Positions 26,482-34,196 of a stretch of 64,000 bases of DNA are shown piece after piece (positions within the stretch are counted from its first letter, which is position 1; each line of letters opens with the position of its first letter). A program made the position numbers and the translations under genes. Under the pieces are notes generated by a model, which was not told where the DNA came from, searched no databases, and saw only the letters and a program-made list of their open reading frames with translations. The DNA comes from an uncultured Pseudomonadota bacterium (lineage in GTDB: Bacteria; Pseudomonadota; Gammaproteobacteria; Burkholderiales; Methylophilaceae), in assembly GCA_903876765.1 (NCBI GenBank), contig CAIRBH010000001.1:1-64000 (forward strand), in the 5' to 3' direction.

Positions 26482-27606
26482 ATGACAGACACCACTCAAC
26501 ACTCTCTTAGTAATTCAGCCGCTGTTAACAATGATTTAGCATTGACCATTCCACAGGATTTAGGCGGACTGCGCTTAGATGTGGCATTGCAGCGGCTATT
26601 GCCAGACCACTCACGCTCTAGACTGCAAGCTTGGATTAAAGACGGTCTAGTCACGGTGGGCGGCTTGGTGAGTACCTCTAAAAGCAAAGTCTGGGGTGGT
26701 GAGCAAGTGTTGGTAAAAGTGCAAAGCAAGCCCGAGCTGCAAGCATTTAAAGCTGAAAATATTCCGCTAGATATCGTGTTTGAAGATGACCATATTTTGG
26801 TGATTAACAAACCCGCTGGCATGGTTGTGCACCCAGCCGCCGGCAATTGGACTGGCACTTTGCTCAACGCTCTGTTATTTTATGCGCCAGCATTAAAAGA
26901 CGTGCCGCGTGCAGGCATAGTGCATAGGCTAGATAAAGACACCAGTGGTTTGCTAGTGGTGGCTAAAACCTTAGCTGCCCAAACTAACTTGGTGCGCCAA
27001 TTACAAGCACGCACTGTTAAGCGTGAGTATCGCGCCATCGTCTGGGGGCAAATTTGGCGTAATGGCACCATAGATCAGCCCATAGGCCGCGACCCACGCT
27101 CACGAACAAAAATGACCATTAATCGTGCTGGCAAACCTGCCATTACCCGATATGAAATGCTAGAGCGTTTTTCTGTGCAAACCTATATGCGCTGTAACCT
27201 AGAAACCGGCCGTACTCATCAAATTCGTGTGCACATGCAACATTTAAAAGCGCCTATTGTGGGGGACTCGGTTTACGGCTTTCGCGGCATTGTACCCATA
27301 CGCTCTATGACGCAAACCCTGCGTGATGCCGTCAGCAAATTTAATCGCCAAGCCTTACACGCCATCAAACTTGGCTTAATACACCCAGCGACCAATGAGT
27401 TTGTAGAATGGCAAATTGAGCTGGCCGATGACATGAAAGCCCTGTTAGAAGCCATGCGCCATGAAGACCCGCACGATGAAGAAGAAGTATTTGAGTTTAG
27501 TACTGAGCCTTATTTAGCTGACGCGGATTATGAAGACGAAGAAGATGAAGACAGCGAAGACGAAGACTTTGATGACTTTGACGATGCTGATGAAGACGAA
27601 GAATAG
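26482..27606 (+). CDS. rluD: 23S rRNA pseudouridine synthase RluD, with an extra acidic C-terminal tail
   Basis: RluD makes pseudouridines 1911, 1915 and 1917 of 23S rRNA. The protein has an S4 domain (about 25-85), the catalytic HRLDKDTSGLLV motif and the RTHQIRVHMQHL motif. The last 45 residues of its 374 are almost only Asp and Glu with a few Phe and Tyr, an extension beyond the usual family end. The DNA for it is a GAA/GAC/GAT-rich near-repeat at about 27470-27603. A perfect 10-bp stem (27597-27606 with 27617-27626) overlaps the stop codon. It is divergent from bamD. Confidence 0.93.
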   Translation: MTDTTQHSLSNSAAVNNDLALTIPQDLGGLRLDVALQRLLPDHSRSRLQAWIKDGLVTVGGLVSTSKSKVWGGEQVLVKVQSKPELQAFKAENIPLDIVFEDDHILVINKPAGMVVHPAAGNWTGTLLNALLFYAPALKDVPRAGIVHRLDKDTSGLLVVAKTLAAQTNLVRQLQARTVKREYRAIVWGQIWRNGTIDQPIGRDPRSRTKMTINRAGKPAITRYEMLERFSVQTYMRCNLETGRTHQIRVHMQHLKAPIVGDSVYGFRGIVPIRSMTQTLRDAVSKFNRQALHAIKLGLIHPATNEFVEWQIELADDMKALLEAMRHEDPHDEEEVFEFSTEPYLADADYEDEEDEDSEDEDFDDFDDADEDEE

Positions 27607-27626
27607 TTACTTAACGCTATTCTTCG
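27597..27626 (+). terminator. Hairpin overlapping the rluD stop
   Basis: CGAAGAATAG (ending with the stop codon) pairs perfectly with CTATTCTTCG across a ten-base loop. There is no following T-run, so this is a weak candidate for the transcript end between the convergent rluD and DUF2269 genes. Confidence 0.35.
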
Positions 27627-27638
27627 CTCACGTTGGGT

Positions 27639-28112
27639 TTACATGGGCTTAAATACCATCCAGTAAATGTTAGCCAATGGCAGTAAAACGGCAATCGCGC
27701 CAAATATCTGCCAACGTTTACTTAACCGCCAGTATTCATCGGGTATGGATTGTGTATTGGCAAAGCTTTGTGCCATGCGGGCTTGTTTAATCTGGGTTGG
27801 AATCAACACCGTCAGCCAGATAATGCCAGAGGCAATAAATAGCCCACGCCCCCATATTAACCATTTGATGTCCCAGCTATTAGGCATAAAGCCATAGCCC
27901 ATCGCATCGCCCGCCATAACCGCCAATAGCGCACCGGGTGCAGTAAACACAAAGTCTGTCAGCGTCACCTGTCGCTGGGCAAAGGCAATTACACTAGGGT
28001 TTTTGGTGCTATCCGCCATCACTTTCCACCAAGCCGTCACGATGATATTACCCATCAGCAAGATGACGCCCAAAATGTGAATAGACTTTAAAAGTGGGTA
28101 GGTGTTTTCCAT
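27639..28112 (-). CDS. DUF2269-family integral membrane protein
   Basis: This 157-residue protein has four predicted membrane helices. The first carries the family's characteristic His (LLKSIHILGVILLMGNIIVTAWW), and a later helix reads TDFVFTAPGALLAVMAG. This fits DUF2269, a family of small predicted membrane proteins of unknown function. It stands alone, convergent with rluD. Nothing in the context shows its job. Confidence 0.75.
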   Translation of the reverse strand: MENTYPLLKSIHILGVILLMGNIIVTAWWKVMADSTKNPSVIAFAQRQVTLTDFVFTAPGALLAVMAGDAMGYGFMPNSWDIKWLIWGRGLFIASGIIWLTVLIPTQIKQARMAQSFANTQSIPDEYWRLSKRWQIFGAIAVLLPLANIYWMVFKPM

Positions 28113-28203
28113 TTTGATATATCTTTGTAATAGCGACTTTAAATTAAGGGGAGTATTAATGCATATTTCATGATGTGATAGATTGGTTTTTTATTTTAAG
28201 ATT

Positions 28204-28425
28204 TTATCTAGTTGGGTTTTTAGTAAACCTATCTACAATTTGACCTTTATGATTTATCCATTCACCAATGACTTCATCATATTCTGGCTCCATATTATTT
28301 AATAACAATTCAATGTTAGATTGAATTTCTAATAATTGATTTTCAAGAGACAGAAATCGTTTTTCAATAGCCCTAACTAAAAATACAAAACATACAAAAC
28401 CAATAATTATTTGCCAGTTATCCAT
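28204..28425 (-). CDS. Small hypothetical membrane-anchored coiled-coil protein
   Basis: The 73-residue product has one N-terminal membrane helix (about 5-20, IIIGFVCFVFLVRAI), a short coiled coil (about 22-45, LSLENQLLEIQSNIELLLNN) and an acidic/polar end. GAGGA stands eight bases before the ATG, which supports translation. The local base composition is more AT-rich than the neighbours. I recognise no family. Its nearest neighbour is the toxin-antitoxin pair on the other strand, so it may belong to the same accessory patch. Confidence 0.5.
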   Translation of the reverse strand: MDNWQIIIGFVCFVFLVRAIEKRFLSLENQLLEIQSNIELLLNNMEPEYDEVIGEWINHKGQIVDRFTKNPTR

Positions 28426-28717
28426 ATTGATGTTCCTCTATACCTATAAGTGAGTAGTTTTGACTAGCTGTGCTAGACGGATTGCTTCTAAAATTCTCAT
28501 TTTGTGAAGTGACTAATGTAAAGTAAATCGTCAAAAAATCACGTAACCTTGTATCGGGGCGGGTTAATATACAGTCTGTAATTTAATTGTATTTAACGCT
28601 ATATTTTTCAGCATGGCAAGCGCCAGCCTTAAGATTTAAGGGTGGCAGATTGAGACTATCTTCTCCAGTACAAAGCTGTTAATCAGTAAAAATTGCGCTT
28701 CCACTCAAACAGGATTA

Positions 28718-28735
28718 TTATAACAATTGTTATAA
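28718..28735. promoter_or_regulatory. 18-bp perfect palindrome, operator candidate for the AbrB-Doc pair
   Basis: TTATAACAA followed by TTGTTATAA lies 24 bases ahead of the antitoxin ATG, where it would overlap the promoter or transcription start. AbrB/MazE-type antitoxins often repress their own operon through such palindromes. The rest of the 28426-28759 gap is AT-rich with no gene that I can support. Confidence 0.6.
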
Positions 28736-28759
28736 CTTAATATTTTTTAGAGGTAAACC

Positions 28760-28984
28760 ATGCAAACTTTAAAACTTACTCAAATTGGTAATTCTGTTGG
28801 GTTAATTCTGCCTAAAGAAGTGCTGGCGCGTTTGAAGCTTGAAAAAGGTGATACGGTGTTTTTGACGGATGCACCAGGTGCAGTAACAATTACGCCGCAT
28901 GACCCTAGCTTTGAAGAGCAATTAGATATTGGCCGTGAATTTATGCGTGATTATCGCGATACATTTAACGCGTTGGCGAAATAG
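28760..28984 (+). CDS. AbrB/MazE-type antitoxin
   Basis: The 74-residue protein has the swapped-hairpin beta-barrel pattern LTQIGNSVGLILPKEVLARLKLEKGDTVFL (residues about 5-35), found in MazE, AbrB and SpoVT antitoxins. It then has an acidic helix (about 48-70) of the kind that wraps the toxin. AGAGG precedes the ATG. It starts a two-gene operon with the Doc-like toxin two bases downstream. The pair is a type II toxin-antitoxin system by arrangement. Confidence 0.85.
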   Translation: MQTLKLTQIGNSVGLILPKEVLARLKLEKGDTVFLTDAPGAVTITPHDPSFEEQLDIGREFMRDYRDTFNALAK

Positions 28985-28986
28985 CC

Positions 28987-29373
28987 ATGCGTCAATTCAG
29001 GTGGGTAGACAAGCAACTGCTTGTTACTTTGCATGATGAGAGTTTGGCCTTACATGGAGGTGCATCAGGCGTTCGCGATGAGGGGTTGTTGGATTCTGCA
29101 TTAAACCGTGGTGTGAACTTATCCATGTATGGCAGTCCTGATTTCGCAGAACTGGTGGCTGCGTATGGTGTTGGTTTAGCTAAAAATCATGCTTTTGTTG
29201 ATGGTAATAAACGCGCTGCATTTCTATCGTTAGGTTTGTTTTTGGGTTTAAATGGCTATAAATTAAAGGCTACTCAGGTTGATGCTACGCTTACCATGTT
29301 GGCCGTTGCCGCTGGTGAGATAGATGAAGCAAGTTTTGCAATTTGGATTCGTAAAAATGCCATACCAAGATAA
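28987..29373 (+). CDS. doc: Doc-type Fic-fold toxin
   Basis: The 128-residue protein has the Doc signature HAFVDGNKRAAF in the Fic core, including the Lys that replaces Gly of AMP-transferring Fic enzymes. The N-terminal pattern (VTLHDESLALHGGASGVRDEGLLDSALNR) is also typical. P1 Doc phosphorylates EF-Tu and stops translation. Its usual partner is Phd; here the antitoxin is AbrB/MazE-like, a known alternative pairing. All key residues look intact, so the toxin should be active. Confidence 0.9.
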   Translation: MRQFRWVDKQLLVTLHDESLALHGGASGVRDEGLLDSALNRGVNLSMYGSPDFAELVAAYGVGLAKNHAFVDGNKRAAFLSLGLFLGLNGYKLKATQVDATLTMLAVAAGEIDEASFAIWIRKNAIPR

Positions 29374-29486
29374 TGTAAGGGTGTTTGTAAAAAACCAAGT
29401 TTCTAAGCAAGGCAAGGCGAGAGCAGAAAAGTGCGACGCCGCATATAGATGATATGTAAGGAGCATTTTTTTGTGAGTATCGTAGC

Positions 29487-30251
29487 ATGGCAACGAAAAT
29501 AGATTTTTTAGAGGCGCCCTTGAGTTTTATCCAGCCTAATTGGCCAGCACCAGTGAATGTTAAAGCCTTGCAAACAACGCGGCAGGGCGGGGTAAGCTTG
29601 CCGCCGTATGCTAGCCTGAATTTAGGTGCACATGTAAATGATGTTGCAGCCGCGGTTGCGGCTAATCGCCAATTACTGATGCCCTATTTACCCAGTGAGC
29701 CGGTGTGGGTGAATCAAGTGCATGGGGTTGAGGTAATAGATGCGTCACAAAGCACTTGTTTACAAAATGCCGATGCGGCGTTTACCACGCAGCCGAATGT
29801 AGTGTGCGTGACGATGACGGCAGATTGTTTGCCAGTGTTGTTGTGTGATAAAGCAGGTACGGTGGTGGTGGCTGTGCATGCGGGTTGGCGTGGTTTGTGT
29901 GATGGCGCCATTGAAGCCGCAGTGCATAAAATGCAAGTGCCTAAAAGTGAGATTTTGGCTTGGTTAGGCCCAGCGATTGGGCCAAATGCATTTGAGGTGG
30001 GGGATGAGGTGCGTGCGCAGTTTATACAGCATGACCAACAAGCAATTCAGGCATTTAAGTCACATGGGGATAAATGGCTGTGTAATATGTATTTAATTGC
30101 TCAGCAACGCTTAAAAGCGCTGGGCGTGGCGCAGATTTATGGGGGTGGCGTGAATGAAAAGTTTTGTACTTATACTGATGAAGCTCGGTTTTTCTCATTT
30201 AGGCGTGACAACATCACCGGCCGCATGGCTAGCTTAATTTGGCTAGCTTGA
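29487..30251 (+). CDS. pgeF: YfiH/PgeF-family peptidoglycan editing factor (LACC1-like copper/zinc protein)
   Basis: The 254-residue protein matches the laccase-domain family: TTRQGGVSLPPYASLNLG near the start, VHGVEV, TADCLPVLL, VHAGWRGL with the metal-binding His, GPAIGPNAFEVG, and RDNITGRMASLIW at the end. In E. coli YfiH removes wrongly added Ser from peptidoglycan precursors; animal LACC1 acts on purine nucleosides. Start at 29487 is supported by alignment more than by a clear ribosome site. In many genomes this gene follows rluD; here the toxin-antitoxin patch lies between them. Confidence 0.92.
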   Translation: MATKIDFLEAPLSFIQPNWPAPVNVKALQTTRQGGVSLPPYASLNLGAHVNDVAAAVAANRQLLMPYLPSEPVWVNQVHGVEVIDASQSTCLQNADAAFTTQPNVVCVTMTADCLPVLLCDKAGTVVVAVHAGWRGLCDGAIEAAVHKMQVPKSEILAWLGPAIGPNAFEVGDEVRAQFIQHDQQAIQAFKSHGDKWLCNMYLIAQQRLKALGVAQIYGGGVNEKFCTYTDEARFFSFRRDNITGRMASLIWLA

Positions 30252-30254
30252 ATG

Positions 30255-31040
30255 TTACTGATAAATCACGCTGCGCATACTTAACGAACCTAAATCAAAA
30301 CTCTCGGTAATAAATTGCATGTTGTCATTGGTATGTTTAACTGCGGCAATATACAGCAAGGGTAAAAAATGTTCGTCAGTTGGCACGGCGAGGCTTGCCG
30401 CATCGCCTACATTGGCAATATTTAATAAGGCCAGTTCATCGCCAGCCATCAGCGCATGTTTAATGTAGAGATCAAAATTAATCGCCCAATCAGGCGTGAT
30501 GCCCTGCATATTTAATCTGGCCAAATTATGCACAATATTGCCACTGCCTAATATCATCACTCCTTGTTCGCGTAGGCTGGCGAGCTGTTTGGCAAGCTCA
30601 AAATGCTGATGAAAATTTAAATTCACATCCAAACTCAATTGCAAAACTGGAATGTCCGCTTTTGGAAAAAGTGACTGTAATATCGTCCAAGCGCCATGAT
30701 CTAAGCCCCAATCCAAGGTGCTAGTGATGGTGTTGGCTGGCAATAAGTCGCAGACTATTTTTGCATAGTCAGCTGCACCCAGCGCTGGGTATTGCTGAGC
30801 AAACAGCTCTTTAGGAAAGCCAGCAAAATCATGTATGGTTTTTGGGTGGCTGGCGGCGCACACTGCTGTGCCTTCAGTCTGCCAATGGGCAGAAACGCAT
30901 AAGACAGCCTTAGGTTTAGGCAGGCTTTTGCCTAAGGCCAGCCAAGCCTCGCGATAGGGGTTTGCTGTGATGGCATTCATGGGGTTACCGTGAGCAATAA
31001 ATAGGGCAGGCATACGGGTTGTTGTTTTTGGCTTATGCAT
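30255..31040 (-). CDS. DODA-type (class III extradiol) ring-opening dioxygenase, YgiD-like
   Basis: The 261-residue protein shows the DODA/LigB-type fold of E. coli YgiD: MPALFIAHGNPMNAI at the start with a metal His, LCVSAHWQTEG with a second, DWGLDHGAWTIL with the third, and LGSGNIVHNLARL near the middle. YgiD acts on L-DOPA-like catechols in vitro; the true substrate is usually unknown. It is convergent with pgeF, three bases apart. The family is firm; the substrate is not. Confidence 0.88.
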   Translation of the reverse strand: MHKPKTTTRMPALFIAHGNPMNAITANPYREAWLALGKSLPKPKAVLCVSAHWQTEGTAVCAASHPKTIHDFAGFPKELFAQQYPALGAADYAKIVCDLLPANTITSTLDWGLDHGAWTILQSLFPKADIPVLQLSLDVNLNFHQHFELAKQLASLREQGVMILGSGNIVHNLARLNMQGITPDWAINFDLYIKHALMAGDELALLNIANVGDAASLAVPTDEHFLPLLYIAAVKHTNDNMQFITESFDLGSLSMRSVIYQ

Positions 31041-31127
31041 GGCTGCATTTTACGCATTATTGCGCTGATTACTGCTTGGCGGCATAGATTTATCTAGCAA
31101 TACATCACGTTGATGGCGCCGCTCGTT

Positions 31128-31164
31128 TATAATGACGGCTTGAGTAAGTCAGCTTAGCTGACTT
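31128..31164 (+). promoter_or_regulatory. -10 box and leader hairpin ahead of the ZIP transporter gene
   Basis: A perfect TATAAT lies at 31128-31133. No strong -35 box is seen at the right distance. Just after the expected start of transcription, AAGTCAGC (31146-31153) pairs perfectly with GCTGACTT (31157-31164) across three bases. This could be an operator or an RNA hairpin controlling the metal transporter whose ATG is at 31191. Confidence 0.4.
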
Positions 31165-31190
31165 TAGTTTCGATTGAACCCAAAATATTT

Positions 31191-32105
31191 ATGTTAAACC
31201 TAGCACTCACCAGCACGCCATTATCCGTATTGACTTGGATAGTTTTGTCCAGTCTATTGGGGGGCTTGTTAAGTGTGTCATTGGCGGCATTATTTGCCTT
31301 AAATGTGCGTACCACTTGGGTGCCGATGTTGGTCAGCTATGCCATAGGCGCTATGCTGGGCGCGGTGTTTTTAGAGATTTTACCCCACGCATTTAGTCTG
31401 GCTGGCAGTGTAGAGGCGGTTTCAGCCACCTTGCTTATTGGGCTATTGCTATTTTTTGTCTTAGAAAAATTGGTGATTTGGCGGCATTGTCATGGTGACC
31501 ATTGTGAAGTGCATGCCATGCACACAGCAGAAAACTGTCCCGCTGCGCATCCTGAACATACCGTGCAAGACACTGGCTTTAAGTATAAAGCGGTAGCGCC
31601 CCAGCCTCCCTCAGCCCTGCTGAGTCATGGCCACATTCATAGCCATGGCCACGACGGTGGGCGTAGTGGCTTGATGATTATGATAGGCGATACTTTTCAT
31701 AATTTTATTGATGGTATTTTGATTGCGGCGGCGTTTACCGCCGATATTAAATTGGGTATTGTGACGGCGCTGGCAATTATTGCTCATGAAATTCCACAAG
31801 AAGTGGGCGATTTTCTCATCTTATTGCATTCAGGCTATAGCAAAAAACAAGCGCTGATATTTAACTTGGTTTCTAGTGTGGCGACCATGGTAGGTGGTTT
31901 AATCGCTTATTATGCCTTGCAATTTGTACAAAGTTGGATACCAGTGATACTAGGTTTAGCCGCCTCTAGCCTGCTTTATGTGGCCGTGGCAGATTTAATT
32001 CCTGGCTTACATAAACGTACCGAATTAAAAGCGACTTTGGCGCAAGTGTTGCTGATTTCAATCGGTGTCAGCACTATCTGGATTGCCCATGTCGTCCTTG
32101 AGTAG
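31191..32105 (+). CDS. ZIP-family divalent metal transporter
   Basis: The 304-residue membrane protein has about eight hydrophobic helices and a His-rich cytoplasmic loop (residues about 95-165, with HCHGDHCEVHAMH and HGHIHSHGHDGG). It also has the core ZIP motifs GDTFHNFIDGILIAAAF and IAHEIPQEVGDF, which carry the metal-binding His and Glu. ZIP proteins move zinc, iron or other divalent ions into the cytoplasm. The upstream region has a TATAAT and an inverted repeat. Its 3' end overlaps a small gene on the other strand by 48 bases. Metal choice cannot be read from sequence. Confidence 0.92.
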   Translation: MLNLALTSTPLSVLTWIVLSSLLGGLLSVSLAALFALNVRTTWVPMLVSYAIGAMLGAVFLEILPHAFSLAGSVEAVSATLLIGLLLFFVLEKLVIWRHCHGDHCEVHAMHTAENCPAAHPEHTVQDTGFKYKAVAPQPPSALLSHGHIHSHGHDGGRSGLMIMIGDTFHNFIDGILIAAAFTADIKLGIVTALAIIAHEIPQEVGDFLILLHSGYSKKQALIFNLVSSVATMVGGLIAYYALQFVQSWIPVILGLAASSLLYVAVADLIPGLHKRTELKATLAQVLLISIGVSTIWIAHVVLE

Positions 32106-32276
32106 TGATTTTTTGTGTTGCATGTGCCGTCTATGGTTAACGCCAAATAGCCATAAAAACAAGCCGCACGGCAATAAGCCGTAAAATACAAAAGTCAGCA
32201 AGCCCGCTGTGATGCTGGCCTCGGTCGCAGACATTAAAGTAACAACATACAGCCAAGCGATGGCAATAATATACAT
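32058..32276 (-). CDS. Small conserved two-helix membrane protein
   Basis: The 72-residue product has two hydrophobic helices (about 2-15 and 21-45, FVFYGLLPCGLFLWLFG) followed by a basic stretch (NHRRHMQHKKS) and an acidic end. This pattern, starting MYIIAIAWLYVV, resembles a small protein seen in many Betaproteobacteria. Its last 48 bases run antisense to the end of the ZIP gene. Function is unknown. I favour a real gene because the membrane topology is clean and the upstream space towards rimO is free. Confidence 0.6.
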   Translation of the reverse strand: MYIIAIAWLYVVTLMSATEASITAGLLTFVFYGLLPCGLFLWLFGVNHRRHMQHKKSLLKDDMGNPDSADTD

Positions 32277-32307
32277 AAGTTAGGCAATTTAATTTAAAGG
32301 TTGGTGC

Positions 32308-33648
32308 GTGTTCATGAGCTTATCAAATCCAAAAGTTGGTTTCGTTTCACTCGGCTGCCCTAAAGCGGGTTCAGACGCAGAGCGTATTCTCACCCAATTG
32401 CGTGCCGAAGGCTATGAAATTTCTGCCAGCTATGAAGAGGCTGATTTGGTGGTTGTCAATACCTGTGGGTTTATTGATAGCGCGGTAGAGGAATCGCTAG
32501 AGGCCATAGGCGAGGCGATTAGCCGTAATGGTAAGGTGATAGTGACGGGCTGCTTGGGCGCTAAAAAAGGGGTGGTTGAAGCCGCACATCCTAGCGTCTT
32601 GGCGGTGACTGGCCCACACGCCTTAGAAGAAGTGATGACTGCGGTACATGCGAATTTGCCTAAACTGCATGAGCCCTTTATCGATTTGGTGCCTGCGCAG
32701 GGGATACGTTTAACTCCTAGCCACTATGCTTATCTGAAGATTTCCGAAGGTTGTAATCATCGATGTAGCTTTTGCATTATTCCTAGTATGCGTGGTGACT
32801 TAGTCAGCCGCCCGATAGGTGAAGTGTTGAACGAAGCAGAAAACCTAGTCAAAGCAGGGGTGAGCGAGATTTTAGTGATTTCACAAGACACCTCAGCTTA
32901 TGGTGTGGATGTGAAATATCGCTCTGGTTTTTGGAACGGTAGGCCAGTCAAAACGCGTATGACAGAGCTTTGTAAAAGCTTGAGCGATTTAGGCGTTTGG
33001 ACGCGTTTGCACTATGTTTATCCTTATCCGCATGTGGATGAAGTCATTCCCTTAATGGCCGACGGTTTGATTTTGCCGTATTTGGATGTGCCGTTTCAAC
33101 ATGCCAGCCCGCGCATTTTAAAGGCGATGAAGCGACCTGCCCATGCCGAGAACAATTTAGCGCGTATTAAAGCTTGGCGAGAAATTTGCCCAGACATTAC
33201 CGTCAGAAGTACTTTTATTGCGGGCTTTCCGGGTGAGACGGAAGACGATTTTGCTATGCTATTAGACTTTTTAGAAGAAGCACAATTAGATAGGGTAGGC
33301 TGTTTTGCTTATTCTGCGGTGGATGGCGCCAAAGCGAACGAATTACCCAACCCAGTGCCAGAAGAAGTCAAGCAAGAGCGCTTAAGCCGATTTATGGCGG
33401 TGCAAGAACGCATCAGCGCAGCTAAGTTACAGGCAAAAATAGGCAGTATGCAAACGGTATTGGTCGATGAGATTGTGCGTGATGCACAAGGCAATATTGA
33501 AGCTATAGGCCGCACCAAAGCTGATGCGCCAGAAATTGATGGTGTGGTGTTTATGGAAGATGCCGAAGGTTTAACGCCTGGCGATTTTGTAGAAGTCGAG
33601 ATTTATAGTGCAGACGGCCATGATTTACGTGGTGGCCCACCACGATAG
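32308..33648 (+). CDS. rimO: Ribosomal protein S12 methylthiotransferase RimO
   Basis: RimO is a radical-SAM enzyme that adds a methylthio group to Asp88 of S12. The 446-residue protein has the N-terminal iron-sulfur domain ([29 protein letters not shown]), the radical-SAM triad in [17 protein letters not shown] and a C-terminal TRAM domain. GTG at 32308 has AAAGG seven bases ahead; ATG at 32314 is the other possible start and changes only two residues. Confidence 0.95.
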   Translation: MFMSLSNPKVGFVSLGCPKAGSDAERILTQLRAEGYEISASYEEADLVVVNTCGFIDSAVEESLEAIGEAISRNGKVIVTGCLGAKKGVVEAAHPSVLAVTGPHALEEVMTAVHANLPKLHEPFIDLVPAQGIRLTPSHYAYLKISEGCNHRCSFCIIPSMRGDLVSRPIGEVLNEAENLVKAGVSEILVISQDTSAYGVDVKYRSGFWNGRPVKTRMTELCKSLSDLGVWTRLHYVYPYPHVDEVIPLMADGLILPYLDVPFQHASPRILKAMKRPAHAENNLARIKAWREICPDITVRSTFIAGFPGETEDDFAMLLDFLEEAQLDRVGCFAYSAVDGAKANELPNPVPEEVKQERLSRFMAVQERISAAKLQAKIGSMQTVLVDEIVRDAQGNIEAIGRTKADAPEIDGVVFMEDAEGLTPGDFVEVEIYSADGHDLRGGPPR

Positions 33649-33717
33649 TGAAAGCTTTTTAAAAGCCAGCATTAAAGCTGAGCTGAGCCTGTTTTAAAGA
33701 TTAATTGAATTTAAAGG

Positions 33718-34056
33718 CTAATTAAATAAGTCAGGTAAGATGGGGGCAGGTCTTTGGCTATCGGCACGGTCTTCTAAAAAATCGAAGGTCAGCGGGCAGC
33801 GTGTCGGTTTGCGGGCGGCTTTGCGTTTTTTAGGGGTGCTGGCTTGTAAGTCTATGTAAGGCGTTTGGCTGATGCGCACATAGCCTGAGGTGCTGAGTTT
33901 TTGAGCGGTGGTTTCAAATAAGCTAAGTGGATTATCAATATTTTGCAGGGTAACTATAGATTTACTGACTTTTAACACGTTGTACATAACGAATTTAGTA
34001 GCAGTTTGTTTACCGTAAATCTCTCCTGTATGAATTTCCACAACGCCCCCATTCAC
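33718..34056 (-). CDS. Uncharacterised 112-residue protein
   Basis: The product has no signal peptide or membrane span. The first half contains beta-like segments (ATKFVMYNVLKVSKSIVTLQNI). Near residues 74-85 there is a very basic stretch (TPKKRKAARKPTR), which suggests contact with nucleic acid. It stands alone, convergent with rimO. The start is unsure: the ATG at 34056 has no good ribosome site, while a strong AGGAGAG lies inside the frame without a nearby ATG. I recognise no family. Confidence 0.5.
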   Translation of the reverse strand: MNGGVVEIHTGEIYGKQTATKFVMYNVLKVSKSIVTLQNIDNPLSLFETTAQKLSTSGYVRISQTPYIDLQASTPKKRKAARKPTRCPLTFDFLEDRADSQRPAPILPDLFN

Positions 34057-34196
34057 AATGTTTACTTATATTATCGCTACAATTAATGATTAACAAGCTT
34101 TTTGCTTGAGAGGGCAGTTGTTTTTGTGTGAGAATAGGTGCAACTGTAAAATAATTTTTTTCGATAGGCAGTATGAAAAATAATATGGAGTCATTC

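Noticed and set aside
29263-29493. Minus-strand open frames opposite the end of doc and the spacer
   Set aside because: They have low-complexity Cys/His/Tyr-rich products and no ribosome site, and they arise from the possible repeat in the spacer.
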